Below, piece after piece: positions 1 through 10,102 of a DNA stretch of 64,000 bases. The translations under genes and the position numbers were made by a program. The notes below the pieces were generated by a model. It worked only from the letters and a program-made list of their open reading frames with translations, had not been told where the DNA came from and made no database searches. Source of the stretch: Daphnia carinata (taxonomy: Eukaryota; Arthropoda; Branchiopoda; Diplostraca; Daphniidae); contig NC_081335.1 in the NCBI RefSeq assembly GCF_022539665.2, positions 4,588,001 through 4,652,000 of the forward strand, given 5' to 3'. Position 1 is the stretch's first letter; every line of letters begins with the position of its first letter.

Positions 1-1
1 A

Positions 2-448
2 GAGACACTGCACAGACAAACCGAGGCCTCAACTCGATATTACGAACAACTGATCGACAGCCACGACACCATTGGCCGAATCCGCAATTTTCACGCACAA
101 CTGCTCGAAAACCGTGATAGGCTTATTGAGCAATTGGAACAAAGAAACGAAGAATTGGAGAAAGGCGCTGACAAGGATGTCGAAGAAGTCGGACCTGATT
201 ACTATAAACTCTTGGGGGTCGGGCGAAACGCTAAAACGACCGAGGTTAAGTCGGCATATTATGCAAAATCGCTAATACATCATCCCGACAAGCATCGAGA
301 CTCGCCCGACCAGAAAAGGCATGAAGCTATCTTCAAAACGATTAAATATGGCTACGAAGTTATATCTAATAGCCATTCGCGCCGCACATACGATGAGTGG
401 CTCGACATGACATCGGTTCGACTTGCCCATCAACAGAAGTATTGTTAA
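2..448 (+). CDS. J-domain co-chaperone with coiled coil, 3' end only
   Basis: The reading frame is open from the first bases of the window, so this is the 3' part of a longer gene. About 148 residues are visible and the stop is at 446-448. The first ~60 residues are rich in Gln, Glu, Arg and Leu (for example LIEQLEQRNEELEK) and look like the end of a coiled coil. A J domain follows, with DYYKLLGV at its start, the diagnostic HPD in SLIHHPDKH, and a final helix ending SRRTYDEW. J domains stimulate Hsp70 ATPase through HPD. The protein ends about 15 residues after the J domain, so the J domain is C-terminal, unlike classical type I/II DnaJ proteins where it is N-terminal. No G/F region or zinc finger follows. 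The specific family member is not recognised. The ATG at 134 is internal and probably not the true start. Confidence 0.8.
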   Translation, partial: ETLHRQTEASTRYYEQLIDSHDTIGRIRNFHAQLLENRDRLIEQLEQRNEELEKGADKDVEEVGPDYYKLLGVGRNAKTTEVKSAYYAKSLIHHPDKHRDSPDQKRHEAIFKTIKYGYEVISNSHSRRTYDEWLDMTSVRLAHQQKYC

Positions 449-485
449 TGCATTTCGAACTCTCTCTGATTCGAACCTTTCTCAA

Positions 486-1310
486 CCCTTTGGCTTGACT
501 TTTAAGTCACGAGTAGTAAGGTAAAGCGTTGTGCATGTGACTGCCCAGTTAGCGTCCATGTGAGTCTTAGGAACGATGTTTTGTCATCTTCCCTGGACTC
601 TGGGATATTCTGACATAAGGTAATGACATGCACCCGTGTAGTTCTGCCTGCGCGGGAATTTACTTTACTACATTGAAATTCCACCTTTTCCTCTTCCTCG
701 AAGATGGGTCCCAACTTTTCTTAAACCCTTTGGCTTGACTTTTAAGTCACGAGTAGTACAGTAAAGCGCTGTGCATGTGACTGCCCAGTTAGCGTCCATG
801 TGAGTCTTTGGAACGATGTTTTGTCATCTTCCCTGGACTCTGGGATGTTCTGGCATAAGGTAATTACATGCACCCGTCTAGTTCTGCCTGCGCGGGAATT
901 TACTTGACTACATTGAAATTCCACCCCTTCCTCTTCCTCGAAGATGGAAACCAAAATTCAAGTGCGCGATCGCCATCATACATCCTTAACTAAGACTGGC
1001 TATAAGCGGATTCTAATCGAGCGACTTCACCTTAGCTCGGTCACACAAACATGACAACAAGAAAATTTCAAAGGTAAAAAAAGTGGCTTGACTACTTTTA
1101 AGTCACAAGTAATGAAATAAAACGTCGTGTGTGTCATTGTCCGGTCGGCATCCAAGTGAGTCTTGGGAATGATGCTTTATCACCTTCTCGCGAGTCAAAT
1201 GGATCTTCTGACATCCAGTAATGACACATACCCGTGTAGTTTTATCCATCCATTACTTTATGACTTTGAAATACCACCCTTTCCTCTTTCTTGAGAGTAC
1301 AAACAAAATG
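486..1310. repeat. Local repeat of about 240 bp, two close copies and one diverged copy
   Basis: Copy 1 (486-720) and copy 2 (726-955) are almost identical and start 240 bp apart with ccctttggcttgactttt. A third copy at about 1083-1310 keeps the same order of blocks (ggcttgac..ttttaagtca, gtgagtctt, gaacgatg-like, taatgacac, cctttcctctttc) but is strongly diverged and carries indels. Copies 1 and 2 each contain an antisense frame of 70 codons at matching positions (502-714 and 742-954). That follows from their near identity and is not by itself evidence of coding. No terminal inverted repeats or target duplications are visible. Confidence 0.85.
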
Positions 1311-3470
1311 GCAAAACGGGCTAGATATTCGTCAAACTACCTACGGCAGCCTACAAACAGTTCCTGTTCAAGCAGATTCATTGAATTCCGATTGGTACTT
1401 ACCTATTTGCGGTGATTTTGATCGAAGCCATGAATCTCCTCTGCGAAGATCGCCGACCAAAAAATGATGTTCAACAAGGGATAAAACTCGGGCAAATGAG
1501 GGCAGCCGCTACTCGTTTTCTATCGCTTGATTCAACTGTAGTGCTGCTTGTAGTACACATCGCATTGTATCCTGTGTTAACCCTAAATGAAAAATAAAAT
1601 TTTTGAAAAATCTAACAAATAACAGTTTATTTTATTCACTAGTAGTTTATTATGGGAAGGAAAAATGTATAAGATTGTTAATATCAAGAGTAACAAAAAA
1701 TCAAACGAGTAAAATTCGGTAATTAAATCAGTGTCACAGCGACAGTCCACAAAAAAAATTCATAGGCTAAAAAGAAAAAATTACGCCGCATTTAGAAGGT
1801 ATTGTTTATAGCATACAATGGAGACTTAGGGGGATTTGTAGCGGATTCAGTTACCATAATAAATAGTGCGTCCAAGACCAGTTTTGAATATCACTTTTTA
1901 TGGGACCATGTTCCATTAGAATTTTTTGCTACTGTCACAAATGCTTGCATGTCATTCAACTCATTTCCTGGATTAATGGCCTTTTCATAGAAAATAATTC
2001 TCCAATTGCTTGATTGCTTGAAATTTTCTAGAGGAGTTGGTTTCAGGAATTCCAAAATTTTCAGATGGAACTTTTCCATCAGTCTCTTATCCAAAATATA
2101 TTTAATTATTTGTTGAATTTATTTTGAAACAGCCCCTTTCATTTTAATTGGGTTACCTCTTTCACAGAATTTTCTTCTGCATGTTCCATTAAATGTCAGG
2201 ATACTTGTTCATGAAGCTATGTCAAGTATATTTCCATCCATATATAGCTTATTAGATTACTATAACCCCCAACCAAAAAAAAAAAGATTAATGGATAGTT
2301 TAATCAAAAGTACTTTTTTTGTTGAGATAATTGAGAAATTGTCACACACAGAACAGGAAAGATTAAAGAAGTTTAATACTATTAATGACTTATCTTGCAT
2401 AACACTCAATTTTCATGCATGTCCTATAATACATGACAAACAACCTTAGTGTGGGAAGGTTCCGTTCTAGAAAAACCTTTAATGTGAATATATGCAATTG
2501 AAAGCCCACTGTGCTTACATGAATTTTGTTTAACTACCACAATGTTTATTTACCTCTGACATGCAGGACAGAAAACCTCCGGGTCAGGTTGAACTCTTTT
2601 TCACTAGCCTCCATTGTTAGAGCTACCCAAGATTACATATGGTGTTTAAAATACATCTGCAAGTTTAAATAATTTAGAGAAAATTCAGCACATAATGAAA
2701 TTTGACAAACCATGCGTTTGTACGACGTCATTGACAGCAAAGATCGATCCCCATTCCTGGTGGTAAATGGATGTCGGCGACCTCACGGTAAATTTCATCG
2801 CAACCACCCAACGTTTTCGAACGATTCATCATAACCTGATTTCCCCAAGTTTATGTCTTTGAACGAGGAAACGTCTTATTTAGCGAACAGACACATACAG
2901 CATATACACAATAGTGAAGAATCGTCTGCATTACGCCGAGGTGCTACTGCGAATGTCAATGTATTAAATTAAGAATGACTTGCTGTGATCGTTATGTATG
3001 CTCATGCATTCTGCAGTGATGCAACTTGTGCCAAATAATCCACCTGATCTGGGCTTAATTTAATGGCAAGCAAGTACAGATAGACAATGAAAATGATGCT
3101 GACAGGGTTAGAAATCTGCGAAAAAGTTAATTTTTGTTTTGTCAGATTTGTGGTATTGCGATCTCGTGTAGAAGTAAAGCAATAAATCAGGATAAATACT
3201 ATGACCAAGAATCACTTTTGCATTTATACTGTCATTTAGCTGGCACTTGAAGCATATTGATTTTATCTTCTCCACAATACTGTAGTTGACAAGTGTAATT
3301 GTATTTTCGCCATTTGAAACATTAAAGTTGTGAATGCAACCTAGAACTAGTACATTAAACAATTGTTTTCAACGTTTTGGGCTGATACAAGAGCAGAAAT
3401 AAGTAACGACTGCTATTTGCTAATAATTTGAATGAACTATGAAATAGACAAATTTAAGACGATGAAAGAA
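1311..3470. other. Intergenic, no supported gene
   Basis: AT-rich sequence with scattered short frames. None shows a recognisable domain, a consistent splice chain or a promoter in the right place. The frame at 2219-2449 contains a poly-A run read as lysines and is not convincing. Confidence 0.5.
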
Positions 3471-3478
3471 ATATCAGT

Positions 3479-4237
3479 TTATTCCTCTTGAATGGACAAA
3501 TTTTCCAATAAACCTGGTAGTCGACAGGTTAAAGCAGCACGACTTTGCCGACGAGGGAGGACCATGGCAGATCCCTTTTGAATTGTAAAATAGATTTTTT
3601 GATCGCGCGGGATCAGCCAATGAGCTTTACAATATTTGTTGCATCGATGAGAAGCAAAAAATGTTGAAATTCCATGAGCACCGAGGTCCGTTGGTCCATA
3701 TTCTTGATTAGTTGACATAATGACAGGATCAGTCAAAACGAAGCCATCCTTGTAGACGCCACCTTGGAGGTCGCAAAGGAGCAAACGGCGATTGGTTGTG
3801 TGATAGGAAAAGTGGCTGAGCGCTTGCATAGCATTTATCCAAGGAGACGATTCTTCTGGAGTCCATCCTGTGTTGGAGTTGAACTTTTCAAAATTGGTAA
3901 TCATGGGCTCAATCATCACTTTTTCTCCCTTTCTTTCTCCGGCAAGAAAAACCCACACATCTGGCTGGTTAAGCCAAATGTTCTGGTCAATGTTTTTGCC
4001 TCTGTTAAACCTGTTTACAATCTCGAGCGCTTTGGCAACCACATTAAGCTCCGCTTGGAAATATGATGCTTCAAATACGCTTCCAGCTTTGAAAATCTTG
4101 CAGACGCATTCTTGGCCAGCTCTTTCTCCTTTGATATAATTTCCTTTGTACACATTTTTGAAAGCACCACTCGCAAAAATTGTGTGAATGTTTATTTGGG
4201 CATCAGTTGATTTATTCTCCCGCTTAAAATCAGACAT
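3479..4237 (-). CDS. Stand-alone alpha-kinase domain protein
   Basis: A single coding exon encodes 252 residues that are nearly all an atypical alpha-kinase (MHCK/eEF2K type) catalytic domain. Visible landmarks in order: a nucleotide-loop-like ASGAFKNVYKG near residue 22, VCKIFK carrying the candidate ATP-binding Lys, an EPMI..FEKFNSNTGW segment, QALSHFSYH, the catalytic-loop-like LLCDLQG, LTDPVIMS, and the family's zinc-binding end DLGAHGISTFF..HRCNKYC. These match the known order of alpha-kinase motifs. The catalytic and zinc ligands look intact, so an active Ser/Thr kinase is likely. There is no calmodulin-binding, WD40 or VWA region in the exon, so it is shorter than eEF2K or MHCK. A splice acceptor (ttttgcag on the minus strand, about 4250) lies just upstream of the ATG, implying an intron in the 5'UTR. 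The physiological substrate is unknown. Confidence 0.88.
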   Translation of the reverse strand: MSDFKRENKSTDAQINIHTIFASGAFKNVYKGNYIKGERAGQECVCKIFKAGSVFEASYFQAELNVVAKALEIVNRFNRGKNIDQNIWLNQPDVWVFLAGERKGEKVMIEPMITNFEKFNSNTGWTPEESSPWINAMQALSHFSYHTTNRRLLLCDLQGGVYKDGFVLTDPVIMSTNQEYGPTDLGAHGISTFFASHRCNKYCKAHWLIPRDQKIYFTIQKGSAMVLPRRQSRAALTCRLPGLLENLSIQEE

Positions 4238-4251
4238 TCTAAGGAACCTGC

Positions 4252-5770
4252 AAAAATTAAGTACAAGCCCATAATGAATAATGGCAAATACAGACAGTTA
4301 CTTCACGTATATATCTTGAAATTACAATCGGACAATCCCAGGTATACTGGATATAGGATATCGAATGCCTGGATGTAGATTGCAAGATTTCATTAAGTTC
4401 CAGTCACTAATGTTTGAATTCGGAGTGCGCCATGTACACGTTGTCAACCTCTAAGCACACATAAGAATATGGCTTAAAAGAATGAGTAAAAACAAAACAG
4501 TTCAATCCGAATTATGTTACTCAACACGAGCTAAAAAAAAAAACGGATGTGTTTTCCGGCTTGAAAATTTTTATTTTAGAACCCTATGTTTGTGATAGTA
4601 TGGCGGTTTTGCATTTCAAAATAGCGCCATTGGATGGTAACACAAGCCAGTAATAACCAAATGAAAAATGCAGTTATCTGGTAAATTTGCCAATAACAAG
4701 GATGTAGCTTAGCAGGTACTACTGGATCGCTTAGTAATTCTTAAATTTTGACTTACCAATGTACTGCACTTAAACTTTGAGCTACATATACCACTTCCAC
4801 TTCAACGTTTGTGTGATGTCGTTGGTCTGGCGTTCAGAAACAAATGATCCGTTTCCAACCCAGTCAGTTGGCCTTGGCGACTTGTTCAAACTTGCCACTC
4901 GAGGCACTGTGTTATGCGCTTCCCTGTTTTGCCACGGCGCAGCAAAATGGCGTAATACTAGTAACACGGACGCTCTGTTCGAGAAGAATGTTCAGATTAC
5001 AATTCCCTGTTTTGAAATTTGATAAATCGCTGAGACGCTTATTCATTTTTCGTTAATCAGTGACTGAACCATCTCTACAAATATTAATTCACATCCTACA
5101 CGAAATTAATTTTGAAGCAACGCAAAAAAAGTAGGTTTGTTCGATTACGTAAATGAAAATACTTCTAGAATTTTGCCAGCTGCTAGTGATAAACCGGTAG
5201 CCAGTGATACTTAATGTTTCTCTGTTACAGTTGCCGCATGTTTTATCAGCAAATAGAACTTGACAGTCGACACGTACCGAAGGCAATGTAAAAACCTAAA
5301 GAGATGTAAGTTTCATTCAGTGTCCGTTTCATTTACAACAAAAAACCAGCATCAGTAGTAAAGATAATTTTTAAGCAACAATATACCCTAAGAAAAAAGA
5401 CTTGTCATACGCCACTGTCAGGTATGCCATTCGGCGGTTTTTTAAGATGAGTCACAGCTTTTTTTTTTAGATGCCTCGTGTATGCAGTATGTTTTATTGG
5501 GATTTGCCCCCTTGTTTTTCATTCAGATCAAACGGACAGGTAGGAAATAGATGATTCGGAAGACGTAACACAATTTGATCACTTCCTAGCTCGTGTATTC
5601 CCAGGGGTCTCGTCTGGAACAGGTCTGTGATGTGACGCGCAACCTCCTTGTTTGCGGTTCCTCGCCGAAGAGAACAAGATCCGTGCAAGACAAAGAGCGC
5701 AGAACTTAAAGGGGAAACGGATTACGTCAGATGTACACCGACACGCTCCTATTGGTCTGTCCAGAAGACA
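4252..5770. other. Upstream/intergenic region, no supported gene
   Basis: It probably contains the promoter and non-coding first exon of the minus-strand alpha-kinase gene, but I cannot place a start site. Short frames at 4777-5056 and 5494-5867 have no recognisable domains. The end of this stretch runs into the TATA box of the next gene. Confidence 0.4.
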
Positions 5771-5778
5771 TCTTCCTG

Positions 5779-5786
5779 TATATAAA
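5779..5786 (+). promoter_or_regulatory. TATA box of the 3CxxC zinc-finger gene
   Basis: TATATAAA lies about 100 bp upstream of the ATG at 5885. The expected start, 25-35 bp downstream, falls near 5810 in acagttaattc, giving a 5'UTR of about 75 bases. Confidence 0.6.
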
Positions 5787-5884
5787 GCATCCGTTCAGGT
5801 AATACAGTTAATTCATTTACATCCGCCTTACAGTCCCATTCACTTCGAGTTCGAAACTCTCCAATAGTACCTGATCTTCTCAGC

Positions 5885-7034
5885 ATGTCTTTCCACGATT
5901 ATTCAACCGTCTGCTCAGGTAACCTGCTGATTTTTCTCTTTATGATTTATGCTGTGTTTCAATTGATCCTTCATCGTTAACATCATTATGTCTTCCATGT
6001 CTAGACTCCGAATATGAACATTCTTCGGACAGTGGCATCTCGATGGAGTCTTTTCAAATTTCTAGCGAGCAGCCAGTGCTTACCCATTTTATCGATGTCA
6101 TTCTTCCGTTGGTCAAAGTGGAGCTTGTTCCAGTTATCCTCGTATCACATGATTATCTGACAAATGAAGTCCCGGGTGGCGCTATCCAGCACACTGCAAT
6201 TCCGTCTAACCGTCGTCTTATCAAATGGTCGCTGCCTCCTCCATCTGTTGCTCTTGTACCTCTTCCTGGATGGAAACCGATGCACTAGTATATTTTCGTT
6301 TTTTGATTAAGCGACCATCTTTAATCTTTCTTGATTTTCTGTAATAGTGGCTTGGAGACATTTTGGCAGAGCGCGTTTGCTTGGTTCTTTCGCCCCTTCT
6401 TGGCCGCCCATGGACATCTCTGGACACTAGAGCCAACAGAACTTCCTCCTCTTTCCATCGAATGGCCATGGCATTCTGCAACTTACTTCGCTAAAGTTCG
6501 CTTCCAGTGTCAGGTAAATATTGATACTTCTCTTTTCTTAAACTACTATTTTAAGCCGTCGTAATTTTATTAATAACAATTGTCATATTAGTGCAAACGC
6601 GGTTGGACGTCAATGAAGGGACGTGTCGTTTTTTGGTTCCGCGTTCGGCGGCAAGATGAACAAATCGTGTCCGAAGCTTTATTCAAATTGTTCGGCCAAC
6701 AGTGCAGTTTCTGCTCCACCAGTGATTCAATCAATGAGGTAACTCCTTCTCGTACTCCTAACGTTGAATGATTATTAATTTAGCTTTTGTTTGTTCATCG
6801 GTATAGCTTGAATTCCTGACGCCGCTTTGGTATCCAGAGGAAATTGAAAATGCCATTAGCTTTCTCGCTAGCCAAGTGATCGTGTCTTACTATGGCGGTG
6901 CAAACTTACCAAATCTCTCTCCAAGTGACCGATTTTTCCGCAATTCCGGAACACCTTCGTCTGTTCCTCACGATTCGACCCGCTGCCAAGCTTGCCACTA
7001 TGGATATTGTTCAACGCCTAAGTGTTTTGCATGA
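5885..7034 (+). CDS. 3CxxC-type zinc-finger protein (RTP/ZAR1-like domain), five exons
   Basis: Five exons join in phase: 5885-5918, 6005-6287, 6348-6513, 6592-6738 and 6807-7034. All introns are GT-AG and short, and the product is 285 residues. The N-terminal half (MSFHDYSTVCSDSEYEHSSD...) is acidic/Ser-rich and contains no recognised domain. The C-terminal half resembles the 3CxxC zinc-binding domain of receptor-transporting proteins and zygote arrest 1. It has FQCQCKRGW followed by TSMKGRVVFWF, then a CSFC pair, and finally CQACHYGYC near the C-terminus. The first pair reads C-x-C across the exon 3/4 junction rather than C-x-x-C, which is either divergence or a slight splice misplacement. 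A polyadenylation signal AATAAA at 7064-7069 supports the gene end. Known family roles are trafficking of chemoreceptors or binding of maternal mRNA; which applies here is unknown. Confidence 0.75.
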
Positions 7035-7074
7035 CTAAATGATACTGTTTTACATATTGTACAAATAAAACTTT

Positions 7075-9765
7075 TTAAATCTTCATTTGGTTATGATTAC
7101 TCTGGGATCCAACAAGCCAATTTTTCTCCCTACATTAAAATCTCCAAAGATTTGAATGCCACTTAGTTTGGTGGGACGATTGGAGTAAGTTGTCAACATA
7201 CAATCGAAATGTTGACTTTAATTATTGTTTCTACGTACGTTGTCCTAAGGCAGCTATCATGATTATGACTCAATCCTCGCCGAATTACAGGTAGAATAAC
7301 GCTCATTAAAAGCAAGCAAAAGTTCTTTCTTAATGCACATTCATGTCCATGCATCACTGAATGAAATTGTCAACTGCGTGATAGTTTGAGCCTTTCAGCG
7401 TTTGGCTGATGAATTTGAACGCTATTGCAGTATTGGTTAATCACGGAGTTATTCGAATTATGCTCAGAATGGAGAATTTGAGGTTTGGTTGTCCAACACT
7501 CTAGTGAATTCACCGAGTCCACTTTCACTGGGAAACCGCAAAAATTATCGACTTTCACGCTCGAAGGGATTCATAAAAGTGGTCGTAATTGGCATCGCCG
7601 TTACGAAATATACCGCCTACTACATTCTAATAAAAATGGATCGGTTTCAGGACGCATAACAGCAACCCGAAATCAATTGTTTGCGAAATACACATACCTT
7701 ACGATTTTATATTGTTAATGTAAGATTTTCTTAATATTTAGCGTTATAAGTTCAAACAGCAAGCAACCAAGGGGCATTCGCTTTGGTCTCTATAACCTAC
7801 GAGTGATTGCATTCATTTAATTGCTATTCCTCAAGTCGTGATGCAACTCTGGATGCTCTTAATCTGTGGAGTTCTGTAGAACTCTTCGAACAACTTGTGG
7901 TTTTAAATGAACACACTATTTCGCAAAAAGAAAAATAAATAAATAATAACAATAATTGACTCGGTATAATAAGAAAAATAGCCACCGGGAAGCCAATCAA
8001 AATTGTCTTCAGATTATGGTGTTTAGCAATAAAATAAACGGACTCGGACGAATCTGAAATTGTTCGTTTTTAAATTACTGTTATTATCTTTTTCACTATT
8101 TGTGATATCTTGTTGACTTCGAGTTTCTATATGTCTAAATCCTGAGGGCTCTCCGAAAATCACAAAATCAGACGTAGAAATTGAGTTTTCATATTCTACT
8201 ATACGCTAATGGTATTCGACGCTTTCTCGTCTGGGACCAAATAATAACTGAACGGAAATGAATTTACTTGCTCCAGGATTGTTACCTCGTTTCCCTCCAT
8301 TCTTTTCCTTGCCGCATTAGCCGATATAAGCTGTTAAAGCAATCTGATAGAGACGCCTTCCTCACGTGAAGTTCTTAAGTGTCGATGAAACCTCTTCCGA
8401 AGCTCTCAACAGAAGAGAAAGGACGCACATTTGCCTTAAAACCTGGAAATGGCTAACTCTATTTTGTTCGTGTAACCGTACAATATACGGCATCTATGCA
8501 TTGAAATCACATAAACTTTTATGTCCCTATGCATTACAATGAAGACACGTCAAGCCCAAATGAAAATTGATGGCGAATCGATAAAAAAAAGGGAAAGGGA
8601 TTAAAACGGTGAAATCGGAAATGAAAACAAGGATGGACAGGACACCTTCTCCTATGTCTGGGTACTGACGGAACAGTATTAATCTTTATTTTTAATATAA
8701 AAAAAAATGTGACCACTGCATTGTAGTCAATGTTTTGAACATCGATGCAATCGAACCAGACTAAAGTGGGCTTAACCCAAATTATGTTGTAAGGGTCTGT
8801 GGTTGAGTTAAGGATGTTGAAGAGAAAAAAAAAAGAGAAAAGGTGGGCCTCTAGGCTCGATTTCAACTACCTACGAAATTGCTTTGATAGCGATCCATTC
8901 TTCAGGAAACACAGTGAAAACAAGTTGTGTGTTATAGATTTCGTATTTGCTAAGATCAAGAATTCGCTACATTTTTGTTGGCGCAATATTTAATAAGCAT
9001 TGAAGCATAACAACCGCAGATTAATATTCTAATGATAAAACCACGTAACCAAATCAAAGCAACTGGGCCGCTAATTTTGCTGCGCCTACCAGTTGTGCTC
9101 TCGGGTAGAAAATTTAGAGAGTATCAATCTAAGGCCGATTGGTTTATCAAATAATTTTTCAGTCTTATATGTGGTGGCTGGTTTGCATTGCAATGAACGC
9201 AAATTCACCGGAGAGATTGGACCTTATTTTGCCTTTAGGTTTCGGTTGTTGGGGCGTGATAGCATCGCACGTAACGGACTTCATTTGTGGCCTAGCTGAA
9301 ATTTCCCGAACAAAATTGAATTGGCTGCGGTGTCAGCTAATAATGATTGTGATTTACTTTCGTTGTGCATTCTTACATTTCCGAGCTTGCAAAAACGATC
9401 ATTCCTTTTCGATCGAAAATGAAAACTAGGCCAATTCATATTTAATTTTTTTGGAATGATCAATAGGCATCGATTGTTATCTTTCATAGTTTTTGCATAC
9501 GTAATTTTGGAGTGGGCAAATACAATAGACTCATCATACAAATTGCAGATGCATTTTTCTATAAACCGTCCACATTTTGCCGATGCTTTGCTTTTACACG
9601 TTTGCTCAAGTTGAAAAAGTGGAAGTGAAAGGAATTTCCTAGTTGGACAGAAAGAGAGCCCAAACACTTTTTCTATGGGCAGATCCTAGGGGCAATACCA
9701 GGTATTCGATAACATTGCATTGCGGGATGCGTGCGATATCCAGCGAATTGGGGAACTTTCATTTC
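7075..9765. other. Intergenic, no supported gene
   Basis: Only short frames without domains or consistent splice sites on either strand, for example 8534-8866 minus and 9281-9667 minus. Nothing else was recognised. Confidence 0.5.
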
Positions 9766-9768
9766 GCA

Positions 9769-9872
9769 CTCGTATAAGAGTCACTCCAGTTGTTCGGTAT
9801 GGAGTCACACAGCTTTCAGAGCTCAAACGAAGAAGTGCAGTGTCACAGCACTTGTCAATAGAGTGAAATATA
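9769..9872 (+). promoter_or_regulatory. Promoter and non-coding first exon of chitin-binding gene A
   Basis: The TATA-like GTATAAGA at 9772-9779 is followed by TATGGAGTCACA and then AGAGCT and GAAGAAGTG blocks. The same blocks occur in the same order upstream of the paralogous gene B (20290-20391, opposite strand). A donor (aag|gtaagt) after 9872 and an acceptor (tgtacag) near 10070 define a non-coding first exon and a 5'UTR intron. Confidence 0.7.
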
Positions 9873-10102
9873 AGGTAAGTTCTTTTGAGTAAAAAAACAT
9901 TGAACTTCAGTTTCGGTTTTTCAAACATTCAACATTTTTAGCGGCTGGTTTCAACGAAACAGCTAAATATTTGCTTGCTAGTTTGATGTGTAGTATTATT
10001 TTTTTATTTGGAAAATTTATTTGCTCTTTTTTAGCTTGCCTAATATTGAAATTATCTTTCTGTGTACAGGTTTATACAAACGTCTTTGACTAATCCGAGA
10101 AA

